DNA from: Bacteriovoracaceae bacterium UBA4097
GTDB taxonomy: Bacteria > Bdellovibrionota > Bacteriovoracia > Bacteriovoracales > Bacteriovoracaceae
Reading direction: 5' to 3'
NCBI GenBank assembly: GCA_002381765.1
Contig: DFXX01000046.1
Coordinates: 1 to 17,579, forward strand
DNA length: 17,579 nt
A program made the position numbers and the translations under genes. Below the pieces are notes generated by a model that was given only the letters and a program-made list of their open reading frames with translations, did no database searches and was not told where the DNA came from. Position 1 is the first letter of the stretch; every line of letters starts with the position of its first letter. Below, piece after piece: positions 1 through 8,104 of this stretch.

Positions 1-1965
1 GATGGAAATGATGAGATCAATGATGATGATCTCAAAGAACAGATCAAGACTCGCGAATTTAATATTCTAGATATTTCGACCCTAAAAAACGACGTTCAGC
101 TCTTACAAAAGCACTATGAAGAGAAAGGCTACTTCCTCGCTCAAGCGAGCTACAAACTTTCTGAGAAAGACGGGGCAGTCGATGTAAAGTTCATCATTAA
201 AGAATGGGATAAGGTTCGCGTTAAAAAGATCACCTTCCTGGGTAATAATGAAATCCATGATGAAGAGCTAAAAAATTTCATGCAAACACGAGAAGAATCT
301 TACTTCTCATTTCTCTCAGGTTCCGGGAACTTCAAAGAAATTAACTTTCAAACCGATATAGAACGGTTGAAGTACTTTTATAAGACTCGCGGTTATCTTC
401 AGGTGAATGTACAAAACCCCGAAGTCACGGCTTCCGAGGATAAGAAGTGGATTTTTATTACTATTCGCCTAAATGAAGGACCTCAGTTCTCCGTGAACGA
501 TATCCTCTTCAATGGAGAGCTTCTCTTCACTGAGGAAGAGATGGCCGAGAAGCTCAAGCTTAAATCAGATGATATCTACAATGAAGAAAACCTTCGTCTT
601 GATATTCAAACACTCACTGAAATGTATCAGGACAAGGGATATGCCTTCGCCAACGTTCTTAGAACACTTGAAGTGGTTCCCGGCGAAAATAAGGTAGATG
701 TCATTTTCTCCTTTGAGAAAGGTGTGATTGCTTACTTTGGTAAAATTACCATGAAGGGCAATACTAAGACTCGCGACAAGGTTATTAGACGAGAGCTAAG
801 GATTCAGGAAGGGGAGATGTACTCGGGAAGTCAGCTTCGCATCTCTAAAGATAATGTAAATCGTCTCGGATTCTTCCAGCCAGAAAGTGTTGTTTTCAAT
901 ACCATCACTCGCAGGGGAACGGATAATGTCCTGGATGTTGAAATCTCTATTAAAGAGCGTCCAACTGGTCAGATATCTTTAGGTGCTGGTTACTCTACTG
1001 CCACTAAGGGCTTTGTTCAGGCAAGTGTGGCACAGAATAACTTTCGAGGTCTTGGACAGAACATTAACCTCAACTTATCTTATTCAGATCGCCAACAGAT
1101 CTATAATCTTGGCTTTACTGAACCGTATCTCTTTGACACGAAATGGACGGCCGGAGCCGATTACTATCAAACCGTCTCTTACTTCATCCGATCTTTCTCT
1201 TACAAGAAGCATGGGGGAGATGTGAGAGTGGGTCACCCCATTTTTGAATACACTCGACTCTTTTTGACTTATCGCTATGAAGATAACCAAGTTAATGATG
1301 TGATCAATGAGGGGATCGACCCTAAGGTTGAGAATGGATCTTCCTCTTCTCTTCAAGCTTCTATCATTCGAGACAAGCGTAACAATATGTTTGAGCCCAC
1401 CAATGGCTACTACACCAGCGCTTCCTTAGAGTACACTGGTCTTGGTGGAACGATGCGCTGGATGAAGAGTGAGCTTGAAGGAAGATATTATAAACCAATC
1501 ATCGGGGATCTGGTTCTTCGTACCCGCTTTACTGCATCACAACTTTTTAAAACCACCGAAAGAGCAATTCCTCGCGTAGAGAAGTTCTCCATGGGTGGCG
1601 CCAGAAATATGAGAGGCTTTAATATCGAGGACATTGGTCCTCGCAGGCTAGCGCTAAATACCCAAACCGAGAAACAAGAAGTTTTTAACTTCGGGGGATT
1701 ATCGAGTCTCCTAGGTACTCTTGAGTTGGAGCATCCATTAATCAAGGAAGCAGGACTGAAATGGGTGGTCTTCTTTGATGCCGGTAACGTATGGGAAGAT
1801 CGTATCGGGGAAAATGGAAACTATGCTCTGAGAAGCGATTATGGCTTTGGATTTAGATGGTTTTCCCCTATTGGAGTTCTCAGGTTTGAGTTCGGATTCC
1901 CTCTCAACCCTAGAGAAGAAGAAGCCTCTAACCAATTCCACTTTGACATAGGACAACTGTTCTAA
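1..1965 (+). CDS. bamA: Outer membrane protein assembly factor BamA, 5' end missing
   Basis: BamA is the Omp85-family core of the BAM complex, which folds and inserts beta-barrel proteins into the outer membrane. The frame is open from the first base, so the gene enters from the left edge. The 654 codons present are the C-terminal part of a protein usually near 800 aa; the signal peptide and first POTRA domain lie outside. Visible parts, in window codon numbers, are the end of one POTRA (1-68), further POTRAs at about 70-160, 162-239 and 241-321, each with the typical hydrophobic strand and a G-N or N-G turn, then the 16-strand barrel at about 324-654. The barrel carries the Omp85 loop-6 motif as MRGF (codons 537-540) in GGARNMRGFNIEDIGPR. 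The chain ends in an aromatic-rich strand terminating in Phe, the usual beta-signal. It precedes skp by 35 nt, the standard proteobacterial order. Confidence 0.96.
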   Translation, partial: DGNDEINDDDLKEQIKTREFNILDISTLKNDVQLLQKHYEEKGYFLAQASYKLSEKDGAVDVKFIIKEWDKVRVKKITFLGNNEIHDEELKNFMQTREESYFSFLSGSGNFKEINFQTDIERLKYFYKTRGYLQVNVQNPEVTASEDKKWIFITIRLNEGPQFSVNDILFNGELLFTEEEMAEKLKLKSDDIYNEENLRLDIQTLTEMYQDKGYAFANVLRTLEVVPGENKVDVIFSFEKGVIAYFGKITMKGNTKTRDKVIRRELRIQEGEMYSGSQLRISKDNVNRLGFFQPESVVFNTITRRGTDNVLDVEISIKERPTGQISLGAGYSTATKGFVQASVAQNNFRGLGQNINLNLSYSDRQQIYNLGFTEPYLFDTKWTAGADYYQTVSYFIRSFSYKKHGGDVRVGHPIFEYTRLFLTYRYEDNQVNDVINEGIDPKVENGSSSSLQASIIRDKRNNMFEPTNGYYTSASLEYTGLGGTMRWMKSELEGRYYKPIIGDLVLRTRFTASQLFKTTERAIPRVEKFSMGGARNMRGFNIEDIGPRRLALNTQTEKQEVFNFGGLSSLLGTLELEHPLIKEAGLKWVVFFDAGNVWEDRIGENGNYALRSDYGFGFRWFSPIGVLRFEFGFPLNPREEEASNQFHFDIGQLF

Positions 1966-2000
1966 CTAATGTTAGAGTTCTAAGTTCTTAAGGAGACATT

Positions 2001-2510
2001 ATGAAACTTACGATAGCTTTTTTGCTTTTAACTTTTAGTTTTTCTTCTTTCTCATCCGTGTTGGTTGGACTTGTTGATATTCAAAAAGTCATCACGAATA
2101 TTAAAGAAGGAAAAGAGATTCAGAAGAAACTTGAAAAATCTTTCAACGCCAAGAAGTCACTCCTTTCTAAAGAAGAAGAGAAAATTAAAAAGGCTCAGGA
2201 AGATTATAAGAAACAAAGTATGGTTCTTGCAGATCAGGCCCGTATGAATAAAGAGCGTGAGCTTCAGGCCATGATGATGAAGCTTCAGAACACAACTATG
2301 GAGTATCAGCGCGAAATCCAGAAGATGGAACAAGATCTAAAAAAGCCGCTCTTAGACAAGCTTCGTCCAATTATCGATGAAGTTTCTAAGTCAAGTGGTG
2401 TAGCGATGACTTTTGAATTATCGGCAGCTCCGATTGTGTATGCTGAAAGTAAGAAAGACATCAGTGATGAAGTTATTAAGGCTTACGACAAGAAGCATCC
2501 TGGAAAGTAA
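2001..2510 (+). CDS. skp: Periplasmic chaperone Skp/OmpH family
   Basis: The 169-aa product looks like Skp (OmpH family), the trimeric periplasmic chaperone that carries unfolded outer-membrane proteins to BAM. A Sec signal peptide of about 19 residues (K3, hydrophobic core, Ser-rich end) is followed by the short beta segment VGLVDIQKVI typical of the family. A long, highly charged helical region (about 30-120, rich in K, E and Q) would form the coiled-coil tentacles. A C-terminal segment (about 120-160) returns to the trimer core and contains the usual P-hydrophobic-YA element (APIVYAES). AGGAG at 1991-1995 sits 5 nt before the ATG. It lies between bamA and lpxD, where skp is found in most proteobacteria, and lpxD starts 2 nt after its stop. 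Sequence conservation in this family is low, so the call rests on architecture plus position. Confidence 0.88.
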   Translation: MKLTIAFLLLTFSFSSFSSVLVGLVDIQKVITNIKEGKEIQKKLEKSFNAKKSLLSKEEEKIKKAQEDYKKQSMVLADQARMNKERELQAMMMKLQNTTMEYQREIQKMEQDLKKPLLDKLRPIIDEVSKSSGVAMTFELSAAPIVYAESKKDISDEVIKAYDKKHPGK

Positions 2511-2512
2511 TA

Positions 2513-3553
2513 ATGAGACTTTCTTCATTAAAAGAGTTTGATTCAAGCATTAAGTTAATCCAAAACCCTGAGTGGCCAGAAGAAATTCTGGCCATTTCTG
2601 CATTGGGAAGCCTTACTCCAAAGAGCATGGTTTTTCTTAAAAATGCTAAGTTTGTTCAGAAGCTTATCGATTCTCTTGGCGAGGCGATCGAACTTCAGGT
2701 GGGGGCGATTGTTGATGAGAAGTTCTTTGGTCTTATGAATGCCGAGCTCAAGGAGAACTTATCAAAGCTTCCTTGGCTAGCTACTTCGAGTAATATTCCA
2801 CTTTCTCTGACTGCTCTTTCTAAACCTTTCTATGATAAAAAAATGAAGAATTTGAATTCTCAGGTCGACGGAAGACAGATGGGGACGACCACAATCCACC
2901 CTTCTGCGCGAATTGCCCAGAATGTTTTTATCGGTGAGAACGTTACAATTGGCGCAGGTGTTGAAATTTTTCCCGGCTCCGTTATTCTTTCCCATGTAGA
3001 AATTGGCGATAGTACCTATATCGGTTCAAATGTTAGTATTCACCCTTTCACAACTATCGGTAAGAACTGTCGGATTCACTCTGGAACTGTTATTGGAAGC
3101 GATGGTTTCGGATATACCTTCCATGAAGGTAAGCACAAAAAAATCTGGCATATGGGTGGAGTCATCATTCAAGATGATGTTGAGTTAGGCTCTAACTGTT
3201 CCGTTGATATGGGAACCTTTTCTCCAACCATAATCGGAGAGGGGACTCGCATTGATAATCTTGTTCAAATTGCACACAACTGCAGAATAGGTCGTGGCTG
3301 CATCATCTGTGGTCAAGCTGGTGTCGCTGGTAGTGCTGTCCTGGAAGATTATGTCGTCCTGGGTGGGAGAGCGGCCATCGGTCCAGACTCTTTAATTGGT
3401 ATGGGTTCTCAAGTTGCTGGAGGAGCGAAGGTCAATGAGGGGGCTGTCTGGCCCGCTGGATCTAAGCTTGGAGGCCATCCGGCCAAAGACCTTAAAGAGT
3501 GGATGAAAGGTGTCGCGTATTTAAGAAATATGTCTTTAAAAGAAAAGAAATAA
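2513..3553 (+). CDS. lpxD: UDP-3-O-acylglucosamine N-acyltransferase LpxD
   Basis: LpxD transfers a 3-hydroxyacyl chain from ACP to the 2-amino group of the UDP-sugar, the third step of lipid A synthesis, in the cytoplasm. The product is 346 aa (E. coli 341). An N-terminal uridine-binding-type domain (about 1-110) is followed by a left-handed beta-helix of hexapeptide repeats (about 128-320, e.g. IGENVTIGAGVEIFPGS). Family hallmarks are SDGFGY, and NLVQIAHN with H255 in the place of the catalytic His (E. coli His239). The C-terminal GGHPAKDLKEWMK segment leads into the final helix that binds ACP. The ATG is 2 nt after the skp stop, so translation is probably coupled. If the sugar here is the diamino form made by the downstream GnnA, LpxD would still acylate N-2 after LpxC deacetylation; that is inference. 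Confidence 0.97.
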   Translation: MRLSSLKEFDSSIKLIQNPEWPEEILAISALGSLTPKSMVFLKNAKFVQKLIDSLGEAIELQVGAIVDEKFFGLMNAELKENLSKLPWLATSSNIPLSLTALSKPFYDKKMKNLNSQVDGRQMGTTTIHPSARIAQNVFIGENVTIGAGVEIFPGSVILSHVEIGDSTYIGSNVSIHPFTTIGKNCRIHSGTVIGSDGFGYTFHEGKHKKIWHMGGVIIQDDVELGSNCSVDMGTFSPTIIGEGTRIDNLVQIAHNCRIGRGCIICGQAGVAGSAVLEDYVVLGGRAAIGPDSLIGMGSQVAGGAKVNEGAVWPAGSKLGGHPAKDLKEWMKGVAYLRNMSLKEKK

Positions 3554-3564
3554 GGAGCTTCCTC

Positions 3565-4065
3565 ATGTTAATGGACAAGAATCTTGTCATGAAATTTCTC
3601 CCTCATAGAGATCCTTTCTTATTTATCGATTCTGTGAAAGAAATCGTTTTGCCACCAGAGCTAGAGGGACAAACTGGTCCTTTTACCCAGCAGCAGCTAA
3701 TCGGAGGCAAGAGTGTATGTAACTATAGAGTTGATAATACGGTAAAAGTTCTTGAAGGACATTTTCCTGGAAATCCCATTCTTCCGGGAGTTGTTCAAGT
3801 AGAAATGATGGCCCAAGCCGCTTCATTCTTGTGCACTCGTTGTTTCGATAAACCGATTGAAGAGATAAAAATCGACGTGGCCCTTTTAAGCATCGATTCG
3901 GCCCGCTTCAGAAAGCCGATTATCCCACCTATGGATCTTGAGATCCACTCAGTTTTAACAAAAATCAGAGGCCCGATACATGTCTATAATTGTGAGATCT
4001 TCTCTAATGGAGAATTGATGTCACAAAGTACTGTAATGGCTTCAATTAAAATCGAAGGAATTTAA
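3565..4065 (+). CDS. fabZ: 3-hydroxyacyl-ACP dehydratase FabZ
   Basis: FabZ dehydrates (3R)-hydroxyacyl-ACP to trans-2-enoyl-ACP in fatty acid elongation and competes with LpxA and LpxD for hydroxyacyl-ACP, which explains its place among lpx genes. The 166-aa hot-dog-fold protein has the opening motif FLPHRDPFLFID, and the active-site helix region GHFPGNPILPGVVQVEMMAQ. H66 and E80 are the catalytic pair, spaced 14 residues apart as in E. coli FabZ. I start it at ATG 3565, because AAGGAG at 3552-3557 is 7 nt upstream and the first conserved residues follow shortly after. The in-frame ATG at 3499 would add 22 residues lying entirely inside lpxD. A second ATG at 3571 is possible. The stop is 3 nt before lpxA. 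Confidence 0.96.
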   Translation: MLMDKNLVMKFLPHRDPFLFIDSVKEIVLPPELEGQTGPFTQQQLIGGKSVCNYRVDNTVKVLEGHFPGNPILPGVVQVEMMAQAASFLCTRCFDKPIEEIKIDVALLSIDSARFRKPIIPPMDLEIHSVLTKIRGPIHVYNCEIFSNGELMSQSTVMASIKIEGI

Positions 4066-4068
4066 TTT

Positions 4069-4872
4069 ATGTCAACGACCTATGAAGTTCACCCTATGGC
4101 CTTCATTCACCCTGAAGCCAAGATTGGTAATAATGTAAAGATTGGTCCTTTTTGTGTTATTGGACCGAATGTTGAGGTGGGGGATAACTGTGTTTTCCAT
4201 TCTAACGTTGTAGTAGAAGGTCACACTAAAATCGGTAAGAATAATACCTTCTTTCAGTTCGGTTCTATCGGTGCTCCTCCTCAGGATAATTCCTATAAAG
4301 GTGAGCCAACTGAGACCATCATCGGTGATAATAATACTTTTCGAGAGTATGTGTCTGTTCACCGAGGAACTTTAAAGCAGGATAAGAAAACCATCATTGG
4401 TTCAAATTCTCTTTTCATGGCCTACTGTCATATAGGCCACGATTGTACTCTAGGAAATAATCTGACTTTCGCGAATTCTGTAAATCTTGCAGGCCATGTG
4501 ATTATCGGAGACCGTGCTATTATCGGTGGTAACACTGGTATCTCTCAGTTTGTTACCCTTGGTAAGGGGGCTTACATTGGTGGCGGTTCAGGTATCGATC
4601 GCGATGTTCCTAACTTTTGTACTGCTTATGGAAACAGAATTCGACTTAAGGGAATCAACATCATTGGATTAAAACGTCAGGGGCATTCTAAAGATGTCGT
4701 ATCTGAAGTGGTTGACTTTTATCGTACGATGGAAGCATCTGCTCTAGCTCCTAGAGCTTTTGTTTCTCATCCAGAACTTATGGAAGAATATAAGAATAAT
4801 GTAGTCATTCAGGAGATTGCTGCCTTCATTCGAAAGAGTGAGATTGGTATTGCTCCCTTCATGGCCGGTTAA
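4069..4872 (+). CDS. lpxA: UDP-N-acetylglucosamine (or diaminosugar) acyltransferase LpxA
   Basis: LpxA performs the first step of lipid A synthesis, moving a 3-hydroxyacyl chain from ACP to position 3 of the UDP-sugar. The 267-aa protein (E. coli 262) is almost all left-handed beta-helix up to about residue 190, then a helical C-terminus. Catalytic H124 lies in CHIGHDCTLGN (E. coli His125). The functionally important E. coli His99, His122 and His144 are matched in SVHRGT, CHIGHD and LAGHV, but E. coli His160 is Ser159 here. An ungapped alignment puts Gly172 at the E. coli Gly173 chain-length ruler position, which is associated with a long (C14-type) acyl pocket. The gnnA-like gene starts 23 nt downstream, so the natural acceptor may be UDP-GlcNAc3N, with acylation on nitrogen rather than oxygen. 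It follows fabZ by 3 nt; GAAGGAA at 4054-4060 serves as RBS. Confidence 0.97.
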   Translation: MSTTYEVHPMAFIHPEAKIGNNVKIGPFCVIGPNVEVGDNCVFHSNVVVEGHTKIGKNNTFFQFGSIGAPPQDNSYKGEPTETIIGDNNTFREYVSVHRGTLKQDKKTIIGSNSLFMAYCHIGHDCTLGNNLTFANSVNLAGHVIIGDRAIIGGNTGISQFVTLGKGAYIGGGSGIDRDVPNFCTAYGNRIRLKGINIIGLKRQGHSKDVVSEVVDFYRTMEASALAPRAFVSHPELMEEYKNNVVIQEIAAFIRKSEIGIAPFMAG

Positions 4873-4895
4873 TATCTCTCAATAAAGGAGATAAT

Positions 4896-5861
4896 ATGAA
4901 TAAAGTTAGAGTTGCAGTTTTAGGATACGGGCATCTTGGAAAGTGGCATTGTCAGAAGGTTGAGGCCAATTCAGATATGGCGCAATTTGTGGCGATCGTT
5001 GAAAAATTTCCTCAAGGCCAGGAAGCTGCAAAAGCAAATCATCCGCATGTCAGAGTCGTCTCAGACATCAAAGATATCATTCAAGATATTGATGCCGCCT
5101 TTATCGTTACACCTACCTCTACGCATTTTGAACTCGTCTCTTATCTACTAGAAAATGGGAAACATGTTTTTTGCGAGAAGCCTGTTTGCTCAAATGATCT
5201 GGAAAGTAAGAAGCTGGCCGAGATTGCAAAGAATAAAAATCTTATTCTCCAAGTCGGACATAGTGAACGCTTTCATGAAGCTTGGGAAATCCTAAAGGAG
5301 AAGTTCTCGTCTCTTCCCACTCCTTTTACAGTTCGTATCAACCGGTTGGCGGCTTTTAAAGGTCGGGCCACCGATGTCGATGTTGTTCAAGATCTAGCAA
5401 TTCATGATCTTGACCTTCTCATGTTCCTTTTTGCTCCTAGGCCAGTGAGTATCAATGCTCATGGCTTTAAGATTAGAACTGATAAATGGGATCATGCCAG
5501 TATTCATGTTGAAATGGAGAAGGGCTGCCAGGCGATTATCACCGTCGGGCGGAATCATGTGAAAGAGATTCGCGATCTAGAAGTATTCTCCAAAGATGGT
5601 GCTATCTATGTTGATCTGTTTAACAACAAGATTTATGAGGCATCTTCCTCTCAGTTTAGTGATGGAGCTTTTGTAAAAGAAGATTCTTATACGAAGCGGG
5701 ATCACTTACTGCTTGAGCATAAGGCCTTCTATCAGTCTATTTTAAAGGGATCGCCGACGGTGGTTGATCTCAAGGCCGGTCTTAATGCTGTTCATCTGGT
5801 TGACTGCAGTTTGAAGAGCATGGATCAATTAAATCCCGTTACAGTAAATATCCATGGATAG
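4896..5861 (+). CDS. gnnA: Gfo/Idh/MocA oxidoreductase, probable UDP-GlcNAc 3-dehydrogenase GnnA
   Basis: The 321-aa protein is a Gfo/Idh/MocA NAD(P)-dependent sugar dehydrogenase. It has an N-terminal Rossmann fold with GYGHLG (residues 10-15), the CEKP motif with Lys95, GHSERFHEA (about 121-129), resembling the GHxERFNPA pattern of UDP-sugar members, and the catalytic segment AIHDLDLL with His170. Known family knowledge: in Acidithiobacillus ferrooxidans, GnnA oxidises the 3-OH of UDP-GlcNAc and GnnB transaminates it to UDP-GlcNAc3N, and both genes sit between lpxA and lpxB. The same position here, in the same operon, is the main reason for the call. AAAGGAG at 4884-4890 precedes the ATG by 5 nt. 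The stop overlaps the lpxB start by 8 nt. No GnnB aminotransferase is next to it, so it must be elsewhere if the pathway works. It is not LpxI, which often occupies this slot. The family is certain; the exact substrate is inferred. Confidence 0.75.
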   Translation: MNKVRVAVLGYGHLGKWHCQKVEANSDMAQFVAIVEKFPQGQEAAKANHPHVRVVSDIKDIIQDIDAAFIVTPTSTHFELVSYLLENGKHVFCEKPVCSNDLESKKLAEIAKNKNLILQVGHSERFHEAWEILKEKFSSLPTPFTVRINRLAAFKGRATDVDVVQDLAIHDLDLLMFLFAPRPVSINAHGFKIRTDKWDHASIHVEMEKGCQAIITVGRNHVKEIRDLEVFSKDGAIYVDLFNNKIYEASSSQFSDGAFVKEDSYTKRDHLLLEHKAFYQSILKGSPTVVDLKAGLNAVHLVDCSLKSMDQLNPVTVNIHG

Positions 5862-6975
5862 CTGTCTTCTCATCGCTGGTGAAAAATCTGGAGAAGAACA
5901 TGCTCTTAGTTTTTTTCCAGAATTAAAAAAGCTCTGCCCCGAAACTCATTTTTATGGAGTTGGAGGAGATGACCTCGCCCAAAACGGAATGGAAATTCTT
6001 TATCACTTAAAGGATTTCTCCAGTATGGGCTTCTCAGAAGTCATCCAAAAAATCCCTTTTTACTTTAGGGCCATGACGAGATTGGAAAATGAAGTTTTAA
6101 AGCGTGGGACCAAGACTGCTATCTTTGTAGACTTTCAGGATTTCAATCTACGACTCGCCAAAAAACTCGCTAAGCATGGAGTAAAGGTTCTTTACTATGT
6201 TGCTCCTCAAGCTTGGGTTTGGAAACCCAAGAGGGCAGGAGTCCTGGCCGAAGCGACTCATACTCTTTTTACTATACTTCCTTTTGAAAAAGATTGGTTT
6301 AAAGAAAGAGGGGTTGCTCAGGTTCGCTCCATTCCACATCCTTTAATGCTCACTTATCAGGAAGAATTAAAGGATATACCGGAAAAGCCTTTTGGTTCTT
6401 GGGATGATAAGCTCAAGATACTCCTCTTGCCTGGAAGCCGTCGTTTTGAAGTCTATAATCTTCTCCCGCAATTTATAGAAGCAGTTAAAGAATTGCGAAA
6501 GGATCGAAAGGTCGAAGTTCATTTAGTCAAAGTTCGCCATATCAATCCAGATTTTTATGCTCAATACTCTATGGATGTTGATGTCTGGTATGAATCGGAA
6601 GAGTTGGTCAAAGCGATGAAGGAATGCCATCTTGCCTTGGCGGCCAGTGGCACCGTTACCTTGAGTACGGGTTTGTTTGAATTACCTACGGTGGTCTGTT
6701 ACCAAGCTTCTCTTTTGAATGCCTTTATCTTTTATAATTTGATTAATTATAAAGGACCCATCTCTCTGACTAATATCATTCACAATAAGATGCTCTTTCC
6801 GGAGTTTACTCAGGGTGAAGTAAATGCCCAGCGCCTTGCTCGGGTAATTAGAACTTGGATTGGGCAAGAAAAAGTTTATAATGAATTAAAATCATCGCTT
6901 AAAGAGACGAAACATCTTCTTTCGGGAGAGGATTTTTCGGTTCCTTTATATATGTCCCAGGTTATTAATGGTTGA
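5854..6975 (+). CDS. lpxB: Lipid-A-disaccharide synthase LpxB
   Basis: LpxB (GT19) condenses UDP-2,3-diacyl sugar with 2,3-diacyl sugar-1-phosphate to form the beta-1,6 disaccharide at the inner membrane. It is 373 aa (E. coli 382). Landmarks are AGEKSGE (8-14), FVDFQDFN with D96 matching E. coli Asp98, YYVAPQAWVWKPKR (114-127), LPFEKDWF, LLPGSR (191-196), AASGTVTL (263-270), and LTN at 305-307, matching the conserved Asn of the acceptor/UDP site. Two normally constant acidic residues differ: the Asp of GExSGD is Glu14, and the Glu after SGTxxL is Ser271. The ATG is embedded in the end of gnnA (8-nt overlap) and the stop overlaps lpxK by 8 nt, so translation is likely coupled on both sides. 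Confidence 0.96.
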   Translation: MDSCLLIAGEKSGEEHALSFFPELKKLCPETHFYGVGGDDLAQNGMEILYHLKDFSSMGFSEVIQKIPFYFRAMTRLENEVLKRGTKTAIFVDFQDFNLRLAKKLAKHGVKVLYYVAPQAWVWKPKRAGVLAEATHTLFTILPFEKDWFKERGVAQVRSIPHPLMLTYQEELKDIPEKPFGSWDDKLKILLLPGSRRFEVYNLLPQFIEAVKELRKDRKVEVHLVKVRHINPDFYAQYSMDVDVWYESEELVKAMKECHLALAASGTVTLSTGLFELPTVVCYQASLLNAFIFYNLINYKGPISLTNIIHNKMLFPEFTQGEVNAQRLARVIRTWIGQEKVYNELKSSLKETKHLLSGEDFSVPLYMSQVING

Positions 6976-8065
6976 ATCTGTTCAAAAAGCTCGTCATCGT
7001 CTTTTATCAGTACTGAAGTCCAGTGCCCTTACTCCTTTGAGTTTTATCTGGGAGTGGGTATACCGGGTACGCCGCTCTTTTTATGAATATGGAGTTTTAA
7101 AGAAGCATGTGTTTAAAGTTCCCGTCATTTCCGTGGGGAACCTCTCCTTCGGGGGAACAGGCAAGACTCCTACCATTATCTGGTTAACTGAGTGGATCAT
7201 TAAAAATGGTCTGACTCCAGTGGTACTTACTCGTGGTTACAAGGGGCAGCTAGAGCACTCCTCTGGACTTTTAAAATCGGGTCAGAAGTTCAGGCTCAAT
7301 CCCTTTGATTACGGTGATGAGCCCCTCATGATTTCCAATAAAATGAGTAAGGGCGCAGTTATCGTTGGTAAGAAGAGAGCAGAGAATCTTTTAAAGTATT
7401 TTGCTGAAACCAGACCTGATGTGGTTCTCCTAGACGATGGATTCCAGCACTTACAAATTTATCGTTCTTTCAATATCGTCCTATTCGATGCCACTATGCC
7501 ACTACAAAATTATCGAGTGGCCCCTCTTGGTTATTTGCGAGAAGGTTTGTCGGCCCTCAAAGATGCCGATGCTATTGTGATTTCTCGTGCGGATATGGTG
7601 ACGGAAGCAAAATTACACAAGCTTCTCGCCACCATTTCTGAAAGCTTTCACCACAGTCCTCCTTTAGCACTAACAAAATACCAGGCCCTTGGGGTCTATG
7701 ACGTCTACGATAATTTTGTCTACTCTATCGATCAGTTAAGAGGACTTAAGGCCATCGCAGTCACGGCCATTGCATCTCCAGATTCCTTCTATCGCTACCT
7801 CGAGAGCTTTGGAGTGGACGTGGTAGAGAAGGTGAGTTTTCCAGACCACTATTTTTTTACTCCTGAAGATGTCAATGAACTCCTGATCTTGGCTTCCCAG
7901 CAGTCCGCTATTATTCTCTGCTCAGAAAAGGATATGGTTAAGATGAAGAGGGTATCCCTGGATAACCGAATTCTCTATACCAAGGTAGAAGTTGAGTTTA
8001 TGAGTGGGGAAAATGAATTATTAAATGCTCTCAGCAAAGTTCTCCACCTTGATTCATCGCTATAG
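6968..8065 (+). CDS. lpxK: Tetraacyldisaccharide 4'-kinase LpxK
   Basis: LpxK phosphorylates the 4' position of the tetraacyldisaccharide 1-phosphate on the inner face of the cytoplasmic membrane. The 365-aa product is slightly longer than E. coli LpxK (328). An N-terminal amphipathic/hydrophobic segment (about 20-50) is followed by the P-loop SVGNLSFGGTGKTP (55-68), a second-domain LTRGY, the family signature LLDDGFQH (154-161), and PLGYLREG. Its presence implies that a 4'-phosphorylated intermediate is made even if the mature lipid A is later altered, as in Bdellovibrio, where phosphates are reported to be replaced by mannose. It starts inside lpxB (8-nt overlap). A 39-nt gap with no clear terminator follows before the lipoprotein gene. 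Confidence 0.96.
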   Translation: MVESVQKARHRLLSVLKSSALTPLSFIWEWVYRVRRSFYEYGVLKKHVFKVPVISVGNLSFGGTGKTPTIIWLTEWIIKNGLTPVVLTRGYKGQLEHSSGLLKSGQKFRLNPFDYGDEPLMISNKMSKGAVIVGKKRAENLLKYFAETRPDVVLLDDGFQHLQIYRSFNIVLFDATMPLQNYRVAPLGYLREGLSALKDADAIVISRADMVTEAKLHKLLATISESFHHSPPLALTKYQALGVYDVYDNFVYSIDQLRGLKAIAVTAIASPDSFYRYLESFGVDVVEKVSFPDHYFFTPEDVNELLILASQQSAIILCSEKDMVKMKRVSLDNRILYTKVEVEFMSGENELLNALSKVLHLDSSL

Positions 8066-8104
8066 TGACTTACAATAGGTAAGTAACCCAATTAAGGATA
8101 TCTC

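Noticed and set aside
3499..3564. Upstream ATG extension of fabZ
   Set aside because: The added 22 codons overlap lpxD. The strong AAGGAG serves ATG 3565, and family homology starts after that point.
4896..5861. Possible LpxI, the hydrolase often found between lpxA and lpxB
   Set aside because: The GYGHLG Rossmann motif, CEKP and IHDLDL place it in Gfo/Idh/MocA dehydrogenases, unrelated to LpxI.
8068..8084. Short inverted repeat ACTTAC-AATAG-GTAAGT between lpxK and the lipoprotein gene
   Set aside because: The arms are only 6 bp and AT-rich, with no T-tract. It is too weak to call a terminator or operator.
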